Positions 18,814 to 27,713 of a stretch of 64,000 bases of DNA are shown here, piece by piece. Under the pieces are notes generated by a model. It did not search any database. It was not told where the DNA came from and was given only the letters and a program-made list of their open reading frames with translations. This DNA is from Hymenobacter wooponensis (GTDB lineage: Bacteria; Bacteroidota; Bacteroidia; Cytophagales; Hymenobacteraceae), in NCBI RefSeq assembly GCF_004745865.1, contig NZ_SRKZ01000008.1, forward strand, positions 62,001 through 126,000, read 5' to 3'. The position numbers and the translations under genes are program-made. Within the stretch, counting starts at the first letter, position 1, and the number at the start of each line of letters is the position of its first letter.

Positions 18814-19437
18814 ATGAAAAAGATTCTTCTCTCTCTTGCCCTGCTTGCCGGTGCTACCGCCGCGGCTCAGGCGCAATCCACCGCCGGGGGCGGCACCCGC
18901 TTCGGCCTCAAAGTGGGCGTAGTCGCTGCCTCGCTAGCCGGCGACGACAAAGATTTCCAAGGCGATGTGCAAAACCGCTTCGGGTTTCAGGCCGGCGTCA
19001 CCACCACCACGACCTTAGGCGTTGGTGGGCTGTTTGAGCTGCACCCCGAGTTGCTGTATTCGCAGCGCGGCTACCAAATTGAGGATGTGTCTAAAACCAC
19101 GTACCATAACATCGATTTGCCGCTTTTGGCCCGCATTAATGCCGCTGGTCTGGTGTTCGAGGCGGGCCCCCAAGTGGGCTACTTGTTTGCCCGGAAGACG
19201 AAGTTTGACGATTCGGCTCTAGCGGACATCACCGCCCGGGGCCAACTCAATAAGCTCCAGTTCGGCTACATTGTGGGCGTCGGCTACCAGTTGGAGAGTG
19301 GCCCCAATGTCGGCATCCGCTATAACCGGAGCATCACCAAGCTCTACGACGGCGACGCCGCACTGCCCGGCGGCAATAAAATTTACAACTCGGTGTTTCA
19401 GTTTCAACTGGGCTTCGCCTTCCCCGGCGGCCAATAA
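18814..19437 (+). CDS. Porin-family outer membrane beta-barrel protein
   Basis: A 207-residue protein with a clear signal peptide (MKKILLSLALLAGATAAAQA, cleavage about residue 21). It has an eight-strand beta-barrel pattern of alternating hydrophobic residues, including GTRFGLKVGVVAASL, FELHPELLYSQRGYQ, LPLLARINAAGLVFEAGPQVG and GPNVGIRYNRSI, ending in an aromatic-rich final strand (FQFQLGFAF). This matches the OmpA-like PorT-type small barrels (PF13568) abundant in Bacteroidota. It is a single-gene unit closed by a strong intrinsic terminator 16 bp downstream. The specific function is unknown. Confidence 0.9.
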   Translation: MKKILLSLALLAGATAAAQAQSTAGGGTRFGLKVGVVAASLAGDDKDFQGDVQNRFGFQAGVTTTTTLGVGGLFELHPELLYSQRGYQIEDVSKTTYHNIDLPLLARINAAGLVFEAGPQVGYLFARKTKFDDSALADITARGQLNKLQFGYIVGVGYQLESGPNVGIRYNRSITKLYDGDAALPGGNKIYNSVFQFQLGFAFPGGQ

Positions 19438-19453
19438 TCTCCTTTAACTTCAC

Positions 19454-19490
19454 AAAAAGCCCGATTTCTGCCGCAGAAATCGGGCTTTTT
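19454..19490 (+). terminator. Intrinsic terminator of the barrel-protein gene
   Basis: AAAAAGCCCGATTTCTGC pairs perfectly with GCAGAAATCGGGCTTTTT around one central base. The stem is GC-rich in the middle with A- and T-runs at the ends, so it can work in both directions. Confidence 0.9.
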
Positions 19491-20396
19491 GTGGTTCAGC
19501 CCCTTTCCATGCAATAGAGCAGCCCCACTTAGAGAAGGGAGACAGTCTTGCGCTGAGGGAATAGGCCAAATGCACCCTTGTTTCCCTTGGCCGGCTTCCT
19601 TGCTGACCTTATCGTTGCGGTGCGAGCGTGGACGGCCCTGCCCAACAGCGACGGTATCAACAGAGGGAAACGTGGGGGAATGCGTGGATACTGAATTGTC
19701 CCAGCGACGCCCGACGGTGGCTCCTGCTACCAGGTCCTGGCCACGATAGTCATTCATCTTCTAAAAGCCCGCGTCGCTGGCTCCTAACCTAACCCCGCGC
19801 CCGAATCAGCGCCCGCTACGAGCCCGCGGGTTTGTTGCACAAGTTGACGCGTAAGTTCCAGCGTCGCCATAGCAGGCTCGACGGTGGGGCGTAAGTGCCC
19901 CGGGGCCCGCCGGCATCCATGCCCTAGGCCACGAGCAAATCTACGCCGGTGGTCTGCCGCCACCCGGGCTCCCGCGGAGCAGGTGACGCAGGCCAGCAGG
20001 GCTCCTGCCTGCCGCAGAGCTGCGAGCTGCGCGGCCGTGGGCAGACCGAAGTGAAAGCTAGTAAGGCGGGAATGGGGTTTAGGTTAGCTGTGGTAGTGGA
20101 GGGGAGACCCGACCTACCGTAAAAAGGCGCTTTCTACCTGGTGGAGCCTACGCTACTGGTCGGCTCTTGTCCCTCCGTACTCATGCAAAAGGTTCTGCCC
20201 GCACCCATGCCTCGTCCACCAAGACCCGACGAAAGCCGGGTCTCGGTGGACGAGGCATAAGCGCTACGGATGAGTAAATTAAAGCAAGGCAGCGCAGCTC
20301 TTCTACCCGCTACCGAATGGAAGGGGCCAGCTATACGTCCGTTCGCCCCCGCAGAAATTATTGCCTGACATGCTTAAAGGATACGTAACAATGCCG
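19491..20396. other. Gene-free stretch before the pyrBC island
   Basis: About 900 bases. Frames of 86-117 codons exist on both strands (for example 19404-19757 minus) but none resembles a protein. A near-perfect 24-bp inverted repeat lies at 20207-20258. This stretch marks the left edge of the probably acquired nucleotide-biosynthesis genes. Confidence 0.5.
20207..20258. repeat. 24-bp inverted repeat with GAAA loop
   Basis: The left arm 20207-20230 and right arm 20235-20258 match at 22 of 24 positions around the tetraloop GAAA. Read on the minus strand, the two mismatches become G-U pairs, so a minus-strand RNA would fold with all 24 positions paired. There is no T-run. It sits about 140 bp before the pyrB promoter. 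Confidence 0.75.
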
Positions 20397-20404
20397 TAGC
20401 TTTG
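20397..20404 (+). promoter_or_regulatory. Bacteroidota-type promoter -7 element upstream of pyrB
   Basis: TAGCTTTG is an exact match to TAnnTTTG, the -7 element of Bacteroidota. The -33 TTG is not perfect (TTA at the expected distance). Transcription starting near 20411 would give a leader of about 306 nt before pyrB. Confidence 0.5.
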
Positions 20405-20552
20405 CATTATGCTTCAACCAAAAAGCTTGATGATGAAGCGCGGGGCCCTGCTCGGCTGGGAACCGCGAGTAGACCGCGAGGTCTTCGCCACCATCGATTC
20501 TCCCGATTTTGCCTCTGGCATTTCCGTTGTTTTTTCTGGGTGTTGCCCCTCC

Positions 20553-20581
20553 ACCGTTTCGAATTCCGAAACGGTTTTTTT
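20553..20581 (+). terminator. Intrinsic terminator inside the pyrB leader (candidate attenuator)
   Basis: ACCGTTTCG (20553-20561) pairs with CGAAACGGT (20567-20575) around a 5-nt loop. A run of seven T ends at 20581. It lies about 135 bp upstream of the pyrB start and downstream of the promoter element at 20397. That position fits transcription attenuation, as is known for pyr genes in other bacteria. An antiterminator pairing was not identified. Confidence 0.7.
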
Positions 20582-20716
20582 ATGTCCGTTGCGTTCGGCG
20601 GCTGCCACCATGGCCTCGGTTCCCGCGGGCAGCCCGTTTCTCCGGCTTGGGTTGGGGCCGATCCGACTTCCCCTGTTCGTTTAAGCTAGTCCACCTCATT
20701 TTTCCTCCACTTCGGT

Positions 20717-21700
20717 ATGGCACGTAAAGACCTGCTCGACATCGCCTCCCTCCACCGTGAGGAAATCGAGTTCCTGCTCGACCAATCCACGTCTTTCAAA
20801 AAACTGTTCACCCACTCGGTGAAGAAAATCCCGGCCCTCGAGGGCAAGTCCGTGCTCATGCTGTTTTATGAGGCCAGCACCCGGACGCACTCCTCCTTCG
20901 AGGTCGCGGCCAAGCGCCTCTCGGCGGAGGTGACGAATTTCGACGTCGCCCACTCCTCCATCACCAAGGGCGAGTCGGTGCGCGAGACCATCGAGACGCT
21001 CCAGGCCATGCGCACCGACTACATTGTCGTCCGCCACAGTCACCCCGGCCTGCCCGGCATGATTGCCCGCCAAACTACGGCCTCCGTCATCAATGCCGGC
21101 GACGGGGCGCACGAGCACCCCACCCAGGCCCTGCTGGACGCCTTCACCATCAAGGAAAAATTCCCCGACCCCCGGGGCAAGAAAGTCCTCATCATCGGCG
21201 ACATTCTGCACTCCCGCGTGGCGCGCTCCACCAGCACCCTGCTGCAAAAGCTGGGCATTGAGGTGGCCTACCTCGGCCCGGGCTCCCTGGTGCCCAAGTA
21301 CGTTCCGGCCAGCATCCGCCGCTTCACCGACTACGAGGCGGCCATGGCCTGGGCGCCCGACGTGGTGTACCTGCTCCGCGTGCAGTTGGAGCGCCAGGAC
21401 GTGCAGTTTTTTCCCAGCGTCCGCGAATACCACCGGGTTTACGGCATCACCACCGCCCGGCTGGCGGAAATCCGCGACCGGGGCCTCTACATCATGCACC
21501 CCGGCCCCGTGAACCGGGGCGTGGAGCTGTGCGACGCCGTCATGGACTACGAGCGCAGCCTGATCACCAACCAGGTTGAAAACGGCATCTCCATCCGCAT
21601 GGCCGTGCTCGACTGGCTCACGCCGGGCGGGGAATTTCCGCGGCAGGAATCGACGTATGCCGCCCGGCAGCGCGCCAACTCATCGGTGATTGTGCCCTGA
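20717..21700 (+). CDS. pyrB: Aspartate carbamoyltransferase catalytic subunit
   Basis: This enzyme condenses carbamoyl phosphate with aspartate, the committed step of pyrimidine synthesis. The 327 residues contain the carbamoyl-phosphate loop EASTRTHSSFE (residues 52-62), K84 in SITKGES, HPTQALLDAF (134-143) for both substrates, and MHPGPVNRGVE near residue 260. No regulatory pyrI gene follows. The overall sequence (for example VRHSHPGLPGMIARQ) reminds me of Verrucomicrobia such as Opitutus rather than Bacteroidota, so transfer is suspected. That is from memory, not a search. pyrC follows after 95 bp on the same strand, and a leader terminator precedes the gene. Confidence 0.95.
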   Translation: MARKDLLDIASLHREEIEFLLDQSTSFKKLFTHSVKKIPALEGKSVLMLFYEASTRTHSSFEVAAKRLSAEVTNFDVAHSSITKGESVRETIETLQAMRTDYIVVRHSHPGLPGMIARQTTASVINAGDGAHEHPTQALLDAFTIKEKFPDPRGKKVLIIGDILHSRVARSTSTLLQKLGIEVAYLGPGSLVPKYVPASIRRFTDYEAAMAWAPDVVYLLRVQLERQDVQFFPSVREYHRVYGITTARLAEIRDRGLYIMHPGPVNRGVELCDAVMDYERSLITNQVENGISIRMAVLDWLTPGGEFPRQESTYAARQRANSSVIVP

Positions 21701-21795
21701 GCGCCGCCTGCGGCGGCTGGTGCTGCCTGAGTATTTCAATTCATTAATAGCCTATAATACCCCACCCCTTGCCGGTTTACCGCACTACTCCCTCC

Positions 21796-23073
21796 ATGCT
21801 TCTCCTTCAAAATGCCCGCCTTGCCTCCGAAAATTCACCCGTGCTGCTCGAGCGTGATGTCCTGATTGCCGAAGGAAAAATTCAAGACATTGGTCCCCAG
21901 CTAGCCATTCCCGAGGGAGCCCGCGTCATCGACGCGCGCGGTCGGGTTCTGATGCCGGGCATGTTCGATGCCCACGTCCATTTCCGCGCCCCCGGCTTTG
22001 AGAACAAGGAAACCATCACCACGGGGAGCGAAGCGGCCATCAACGGCGGCGTTACCGGCGTGGTGATGATGCCCAACACCCGCCCGGCCCTCGACTCGGC
22101 GACCACCGTGGCCACCGTGCTGGAAAATGCCAAAGACCGGTCCCGCATTCCGGTGTACACCTCCGGTTGCGTCACGAAGAACCGCGAGGGCAAGGAGCTG
22201 GCGGAAATTGAGGGCATGCGCGAGCTGGGGGTGAAAATGCTGACCGACGACGGGGACACTACCCGCGACCCGGCGGTGCTGCTGCGGGCGATGCAGTACG
22301 CCACCGAGTTTGGGATGTTTTTCGCCAGCCACTGCGAGGTGCCGGAGCTGGCCGGGCCGCGCGCCCTCAACGAAGGGGTGATGAGCTACCGGCTCGGCAT
22401 CAAGGGCTCGCCGGCGTGCGCGGAGGAAATCATCATCGACCGCGACATCCGGTTGGCGCACGCGGCGGGCGCGCACGTGCACATCCAGCACGTGTCCAGC
22501 AAGCTCGGCATGGAAACCATCCGCTGGTGGAAATCCCGCGGCGACGTAAAAGTGACGGCGGAAGTGGCCCCGCACCACCTGATGTTCACCGACGAGCACA
22601 TCGGCGACTACGACACGAACTACAAGATGAACCCGCCACTGCGGACGCAGGCGGATTGTGATGCCCTGCTCGAGGGGCTCATCGAAGGCGTATTCGACCT
22701 CATTGCCACCGACCACGCGCCGCACACGCCGTTTGAAAAAGCCCAGGATTTCATCAGCGCCCCCAATGGCATCACCGGCCTGGATACGGCCCTGGTGTCG
22801 CTCTATCACCACTTCGTCGAGCCCGGAAAATTCGGGTGGGACCTGGTGGTGAAGCGCTACTCGGCGGAGCCCCGCCGCCTGATGGGCCTGCCGGTAGCCG
22901 CCATCGAAGTCGGCCAGCCAGCCAATTGCGTCCTGTTCGACACCGAAGCGGAAACCACCTTCACGCGGGACTTCATGAAATCCAAGTCCCAGAACACCCC
23001 CTTCATCGACCAGACGTTGAAAGGCCGGGTGGACCTGGTGATTTTAGACACGGAAATTCTGCTGGAGCGCTAA
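21796..23073 (+). CDS. pyrC: Dihydroorotase
   Basis: This enzyme cyclises carbamoyl aspartate to dihydroorotate, the step after PyrB. The 425-residue amidohydrolase shows the metal site motifs DAHVHFRAPG (H60, H62), the Asp in LTDDGDT near residue 152 in place of a carbamylated lysine, SHCEVPEL, HIQHVSSK and ATDHAPHTPFEKA. It is therefore a type I dihydroorotase. I preferred the ATG at 21796 (MLLLQNARLA) to the TTG 27 bases upstream. Its closest resemblance, judged by eye, is Verrucomicrobia-like, the same as PyrB, which suggests the pair moved together. A terminator lies 88 bp downstream. Confidence 0.95.
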   Translation: MLLLQNARLASENSPVLLERDVLIAEGKIQDIGPQLAIPEGARVIDARGRVLMPGMFDAHVHFRAPGFENKETITTGSEAAINGGVTGVVMMPNTRPALDSATTVATVLENAKDRSRIPVYTSGCVTKNREGKELAEIEGMRELGVKMLTDDGDTTRDPAVLLRAMQYATEFGMFFASHCEVPELAGPRALNEGVMSYRLGIKGSPACAEEIIIDRDIRLAHAAGAHVHIQHVSSKLGMETIRWWKSRGDVKVTAEVAPHHLMFTDEHIGDYDTNYKMNPPLRTQADCDALLEGLIEGVFDLIATDHAPHTPFEKAQDFISAPNGITGLDTALVSLYHHFVEPGKFGWDLVVKRYSAEPRRLMGLPVAAIEVGQPANCVLFDTEAETTFTRDFMKSKSQNTPFIDQTLKGRVDLVILDTEILLER

Positions 23074-23160
23074 CAGGCAGTTGAGCGGGTACCTGTACTT
23101 TTCAGGATTCGCCTCGCGTTTCGCGGTGCCACTGGTGTCGCAGCAGTAGATTTGTGGCCG

Positions 23161-23200
23161 CGGTCAAGGGTAGCCAACCAGCTACCCTTGACCGGTTTTT
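23161..23200 (+). terminator. Intrinsic terminator after pyrC
   Basis: CGGTCAAGGGTAGC (23161-23174) pairs perfectly with GCTACCCTTGACCG (23181-23194) around a 6-nt loop and is followed by a T-run. It separates the pyrBC unit from the purEK unit. Confidence 0.92.
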
Positions 23201-23326
23201 TCACCAGCGGGGCACGGCGCAGCTTAATCGGCACCTGTCTGCGCACGCATTCCGGCCGGTGACCACGCCCAAAATCGTGGTTTTTTGATCTCCCCGGGGC
23301 GCCGAGCTCCCTCTATACTACCTACC

Positions 23327-23860
23327 ATGAGTACCCTCCTTCCCTCCGACCCTCCGCCCCTCCGCCCCGTCCCGGGCAAGCCCCTGGTCGGCGTGGTCAT
23401 GGGCTCCAGCAGCGACTGGGACACCATGCAGCACGCCGTGCAGATTCTCGCGGACTTTGGCGTGGCCCACGAAGCGCGCGTGGTGTCGGCCCACCGCATG
23501 CCCGACGACTTGTTTGCCTACGCCGAGCAAGCCGGCCCGCGCGGCCTGCAGGCCATCATTGCCGGGGCGGGTGGAGCCGCCCACCTGCCGGGCATGCTGG
23601 CCGCCAAAACTACGGTGCCCGTGCTGGGGGTCCCGGTGGCCAGTCGCCATTTACAGGGCGTGGACTCGCTGCACAGCATCGTGCAAATGCCCAAGGGGGT
23701 ACCCGTGGCCACGTTTGCGATTGGCACCGCCGGGGCGGCCAACGCCGCCCTGTTCGCCGTCAGCCAGCTGGCCCTGCACGACCCGGACCTGGCGACCAAG
23801 CTGCTGGCGTTTCGCGCCGAACAAACTCAGGCCGCTCGCGCCATGACGCTGCCCGTATGA
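23327..23860 (+). CDS. purE: 5-(carboxyamino)imidazole ribonucleotide mutase (class I PurE)
   Basis: PurE converts N5-CAIR made by PurK to CAIR in purine synthesis. The 177-residue protein has VGVVMGSSSDWDTM near the N-terminus, VVSAHRMPDD with the catalytic His, and AGAGGAAHLPGMLA, the class I signature. I chose the ATG at 23327 (MSTLLPSD); an upstream frame extension is not protein-like. The wording of the core, including PVPGKPLVGVVMGSSSDW and HSIVQMPKGVPVATFAIG, resembles Burkholderiales PurE. That is unexpected in a Bacteroidota genome and different from the neighbouring pyrBC. It overlaps purK by the ATGA sequence, so translation is coupled. Confidence 0.95.
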   Translation: MSTLLPSDPPPLRPVPGKPLVGVVMGSSSDWDTMQHAVQILADFGVAHEARVVSAHRMPDDLFAYAEQAGPRGLQAIIAGAGGAAHLPGMLAAKTTVPVLGVPVASRHLQGVDSLHSIVQMPKGVPVATFAIGTAGAANAALFAVSQLALHDPDLATKLLAFRAEQTQAARAMTLPV

Positions 23861-25107
23861 GCGCCGACAGTCACATGACAGCCATGACCCCAGTTTTCCC
23901 GGGCAGTGTGGACGCCGCGGGCCAGCGGGCTACCCTGGGGGTGCTGGGCGGGGGGCAGCTGGGCCGGATGTTCGTGCACGCCGCCCAGCGCCTGGGGTAC
24001 TTCACCGCCGTGCTGGAGCCCGACGTGCACAGCCCGGCCGGGCAGGTGAGTCACCACCACATCCAGACCGGCTACGACGACCCGGCCGGGCTGGCGCAAC
24101 TAGCCCACCTGTGCCAGGCCATCACCACCGAGTTTGAAAACGTGCCGGCCCAGGCCCTGCAAACGCTGGCGCTGACCCGGCCCGTGGCGCCGAGTGCGGC
24201 CGTGGTGGGCATTGCCCAGGACCGCGTGGCGGAAAAAGCTCACTTCGCGGCCTGCGCTGACCTCTCGGGGGTGACCTGCGCCCCCTACGCAGTCATTGAA
24301 ACGCTGGCCCAGCGGCAGGCCGTCCAGGCCGAGCGGGCGGAGTTGCTGCCCGGCATCCTGAAAACCGCGCGCATGGGCTACGACGGCAAGGGCCAGGTCC
24401 GCGTTAAGACGGCTGAGGAACTGGCCGCCGCCTGGGCGGAGTTGGGCGGCGTGGCCTGCGTGCTGGAAAAGATGCTGCCGCTCACCGCCGAGTGCTCGGT
24501 GCTGGTGGCGCGCGGCTGGGACGGGCAGGTCGTCAGCTTCGCCCCGCAGCGCAACGTGCACGTCGAGGGCATTTTGGCCGTGACCCACGCCTACGCCGGA
24601 AACATGCCGCCCACCCTGGCCGAGAGGGCCCAAGCCGCGGCCGTGGCCATTGCGCAGCATCTCGGCTACGTGGGGGTGCTGTGCGTTGAGTTTTTTGTGG
24701 TGGACGACGGCAGCACGCACGGTGGCCTAATAGTTAATGAGATGGCCCCGCGCCCGCACAACAGCGGCCACTATACTATGGACGCCTGTGACGCGTCGCA
24801 GTTTGACCTGCAGGTCCATACCATGGCGGGCTTGCCCTTGCCCCAGCCGCGCCAGCATTCCCCGGCCATCATGCTCAACCTGCTGGGCGACGTGTGGTTT
24901 GATGCCAGCGGGCAGCTGCAGGAGCCGGACTGGCGCTCCGTGCTGAGTTTGCCGGGCACGCACCTGCACCTGTACGGCAAGCTAGAAGCGCGCGCCGGCC
25001 GCAAGATGGGCCACCTGACCATTACCGGCCCGGACGTTGCCAGTGTCAAAACCGTAGCGCGCCGCGCCGCGGGGCTGCTGGGCTTGCCGGGGCTGGACGA
25101 TATCTAG
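23857..25107 (+). CDS. purK: 5-(carboxyamino)imidazole ribonucleotide synthase
   Basis: PurK uses ATP and bicarbonate to carboxylate AIR, the step before PurE. The 416-residue ATP-grasp protein starts its pre-ATP-grasp domain with LGVLGGGQLGRMFVHAAQRL (about residues 28-47). It continues with TEFENVPAQALQ, KTARMGYDGKGQ in the ATP-binding region, and NEMAPRPHNSGHYTMDAC at the active site. As with PurE, motif wording (VSHHHIQTGYDDPAG) resembles Comamonadaceae or other Burkholderiales. The ATG at 23857 overlaps the purE stop. The usual Bacteroidota organisation does not place purEK behind pyrBC, so this looks like a second acquisition at the same spot. Confidence 0.95.
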   Translation: MSADSHMTAMTPVFPGSVDAAGQRATLGVLGGGQLGRMFVHAAQRLGYFTAVLEPDVHSPAGQVSHHHIQTGYDDPAGLAQLAHLCQAITTEFENVPAQALQTLALTRPVAPSAAVVGIAQDRVAEKAHFAACADLSGVTCAPYAVIETLAQRQAVQAERAELLPGILKTARMGYDGKGQVRVKTAEELAAAWAELGGVACVLEKMLPLTAECSVLVARGWDGQVVSFAPQRNVHVEGILAVTHAYAGNMPPTLAERAQAAAVAIAQHLGYVGVLCVEFFVVDDGSTHGGLIVNEMAPRPHNSGHYTMDACDASQFDLQVHTMAGLPLPQPRQHSPAIMLNLLGDVWFDASGQLQEPDWRSVLSLPGTHLHLYGKLEARAGRKMGHLTITGPDVASVKTVARRAAGLLGLPGLDDI

Positions 25108-25199
25108 GGCTAGCGGCTGAACTGGCCCAGGTCAACCGGACGCCGAGGTGCTTTCGCCTTCTGTTCTACAGCCCTAGGCCCCCGCAACCTTTCGGGTAC

Positions 25200-25231
25200 T
25201 GAGCGGGCCCCGGTGAACCGGGGCCCGCTCA
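25200..25231. repeat. 15-bp perfect palindromic hairpin after purK
   Basis: TGAGCGGGCCCCGGT (25200-25214) is the exact inverse complement of 25217-25231, with two bases between. It lies 93 bp after the purK stop. Without a T-run it may still act as a terminator, or mark the right edge of the purEK insert. Confidence 0.7.
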
Positions 25232-25395
25232 AGATCCCGAGAATATCGCCCGGCCAGCAAAGCAGACCGCGACTTGGACTCCCCTCCTACTGAGCTGCCT
25301 GGCCGGCCTGTGCGGGGTGCCCGGCTGGTCACACGCCTCCGGGGGATGGAGGTGCGCCCCTGACAAGTCAAATAAGATGACTCCTACTGCTCCGG

Positions 25396-25950
25396 CTACT
25401 CTGATTTGTAATCGAAGCGGCCCTGAGTGACGCGCACTTGGCGTCCAGTGGTCCGATCCGTAGCGACGAATTCGAAACGTCCCGCCACGAGGTTTGCTTG
25501 CCGGTCTAGCCAGGTAATTGTCAGCGTGCCTGACGCGGGCGATTGAGTTCTATACTGGCCGTCCGGAGAGTAATATTGACCCTGGGCAACTCCTTTGTGA
25601 GCTGAAAGTGAGAAGGGATACGTTTTTCCCTCTTCCAGCACCATGCTGTCGGCTTCAATCAGGAGCAGCGCCGAATCCTGGCTTTTTTCGTCGGTAATTC
25701 CCAACGAAAAATTCGAACTGGCGGCCGTGGTGCCGAGCCGATAGGCCAAACTGGTCCCGGAACGGCCCCAGGCATTACGAGGAATAAGCACGTTGCCATC
25801 CACCAGACAGCCGGCTTGGTTGGCTCCCACCGTTGTTTCCGGCGGGAGGGCTGGAGATACCTTCTCCGGTTGACAAGCGACAAGCAACGTGCCGAAGAGC
25901 AGTTGTCCGGCCAGCAACGCGGGGCGGGGCCTAGGGATGGGAGCAGACAT
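25396..25950 (-). CDS. Lipoprotein of the DUF6252-like family
   Basis: A 184-residue lipoprotein. The signal sequence from the ATG at 25950 (MSAPIPRPRPALLAGQ) ends in the lipobox LLVAC. The mature part begins with TTVGANQAGCLVDGNVLIPR and ends with RFEFVATDRTTGRQVRVTQGRFD. Both patterns are typical of small lipoproteins found in many copies in Hymenobacter-like genomes (DUF6252, recalled rather than searched). The function is unknown. It is encoded opposite to purK and the phosphate-symporter remnant. An upstream ATG at 26022 would add 24 residues unlike a signal peptide. Confidence 0.8.
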   Translation of the reverse strand: MSAPIPRPRPALLAGQLLFGTLLVACQPEKVSPALPPETTVGANQAGCLVDGNVLIPRNAWGRSGTSLAYRLGTTAASSNFSLGITDEKSQDSALLLIEADSMVLEEGKTYPFSLSAHKGVAQGQYYSPDGQYRTQSPASGTLTITWLDRQANLVAGRFEFVATDRTTGRQVRVTQGRFDYKSE

Positions 25951-26164
25951 GGGGGGAGCGGGGGATTCGTGAGTTAGGAGAAGATACCACCGGCAAGGTA
26001 AGAGTTGCACCCTCGCGTACAATTGTGCTTCCTGCGCGGGCTACATGGCTTAGGGGCAAGGAGTAGTGATGACCGGGTAAGTGGATACTAAGCCAGCGGG
26101 GAAGCTTCCCTGGCTGCCGGCGTCATTTGCCGTACTATCTCCCCAGCAGTCCCTGGCCTAGGCG

Positions 26165-26991
26165 TTGGCGATGAGCCTATCAGTCGGTAACTGCGCGCTG
26201 TTGAGGGAGCTTTCGTCATCCGTTGTGATTATTCTAGCTATTGCCCTGGTTAGTGCCGGCGCCCTGCCCTTTCGCAACTCACTGGGCGTGGTGCTGGGCG
26301 CTAACATCGGCACGACCATTCCCAGTCAGCTGTTTGCCTTTGACCTGGGTCAATACGCGGTGGTGGCCATGTTGCCCGGGCTACTGCTGTTATCCTTCGC
26401 CAAGAAGCGCACCGGCCGCACGATGGGGCGGGCTTTATTCTGCTTTGGGCTACTGTTCTTTAGCTTGTTTATCATTGGCGAGGCCGCCGCGCCGCTCAAA
26501 GACTATGAGGCCGTGCAGGCGTGGCTGCTGAAGTTGGAAAATCCCGTGCGCGGGGCGGGCGCCGGGGCCCTTATCACCCTGCTTATTCAGTCGTCGTCGG
26601 CCACGCTGGGCATGGTAATCAAGCTCGCCGCGAAGGGGCTGCTCACCCTGCCCGCCGGCATTGCCGTGATGCTGGGGGCGGAATTGGGTACCTGCTCCGA
26701 CACGTTGCTGGCCACGCTGGGCCGGCGCTGAAAACCGGGCTGTTTCATCTGGGCTTCAACCTGGTTTCCATCACGCTGGGCCTGCTGCTGGTACACCCCT
26801 TCACGGCCCTGGTGGTGGGCCTGGCGGGCCAAGCCGAGGTGTCCCGCCAGATTGCGCACGCCCACGTGCTGTTCAACGTCGCAGGCGTGCTGGTTTTTGC
26901 TCCGCTGGTGCCCCTCTGCCAACGGCTCCTGGACGCTTGGCTGCCCGACCAGGGCGTAGGCAAGCAAGCCTTCCAGGTTCAGCCAGTCTAA
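26165..26991 (+). pseudogene. Broken Na+/phosphate symporter (NptA/PF02690 family)
   Basis: The frame 26165-26731 encodes membrane sequence with the family signatures SSSVVIILAIALVSAGALPF, LGVVLGANIGTTIPSQL and LLIQSSSATLGM. It stops at LLATLGRR. The expected continuation, LKTGLFHLGFNLVSITLGL through FNVAGVLVFAPLVPL, is present in another frame up to 26991, so an indel lies near 26720. The N-terminus is also abnormal: the family's first QSSS motif is degraded, and upstream helices are missing. The gene is therefore truncated and frameshifted and is unlikely to make a working transporter. It follows the acquired purEK genes closely. Confidence 0.85.
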
Positions 26992-27713
26992 TTCGCTGGC
27001 CTTGCGGCGGCTACGTACGGCCCCTTGGCCCCGTACGAATCAGGGAGCAGGCCGTGACCTGCGGCCGGTAGGTCACATCCCTGCCTGCCCAACGGTTTGG
27101 CCAACTGCTGCAGAGCCCGTTGGGTCATGGCCTCGCCGTAAACGCATGGCGCTTGGGGGAATTGCTTATCGGCCGCCGCCGAGTAGCCTCACCCTTCGAC
27201 ACAAGCAGTTTTATGGTGTAGCGACTTAGTTGGGGACTAGCATTGTCGGGACTAGCACTAACACTACCGAGGGCAAAGCGATTCTCGACCGCCCGGTTCT
27301 CACTCCGTGTCTCGTTGACGAGGTAAAGCTAGTAGGTGATTTTGACCGGCTGTTCGTACGAATAAGCTGGGTTTTGGCATTTTTGGTGCACGGATACCCA
27401 CTGGGCGGTAGGCGGAGTTGTAAAGGCCGATAAGCTAGTAGCTAGCTACTGAACAGGTCCTAACCCACTATCCAGGTGTTCGCTAACAGGTTGTTAGTTG
27501 CAATAAGGCCACCCCGCCCTTTTTCTTGCCGACCTTTCCTGGCCCGCCGCTCCCTACCTTGCGACCCCGTTGCTACCAGCTTCATCTGCCCACCCCCTAG
27601 CATCCCGTCTGCCTCGCCCTTTTCTGAACTCGCCCAAGCGGTTCTGACCAGGGCAGCGACTTCCCCGGCCTAAACGCTGAGCAGACTGCTCCGCAAGGGC
27701 CCCCTCCCGCGCC
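26992..27713. other. Gene-free stretch
   Basis: About 720 bases. Frames of 65-75 codons occur but resemble no protein, and no hairpin or repeat stood out. It may be decayed DNA continuing from the broken symporter. Confidence 0.4.

Noticed and set aside
20402..20689. Frames of 91-95 codons in the pyrB leader as a leader peptide
   Set aside because: Their start codons coincide with the predicted transcription start and the frames run through the terminator hairpin; no regulatory codon run was seen.
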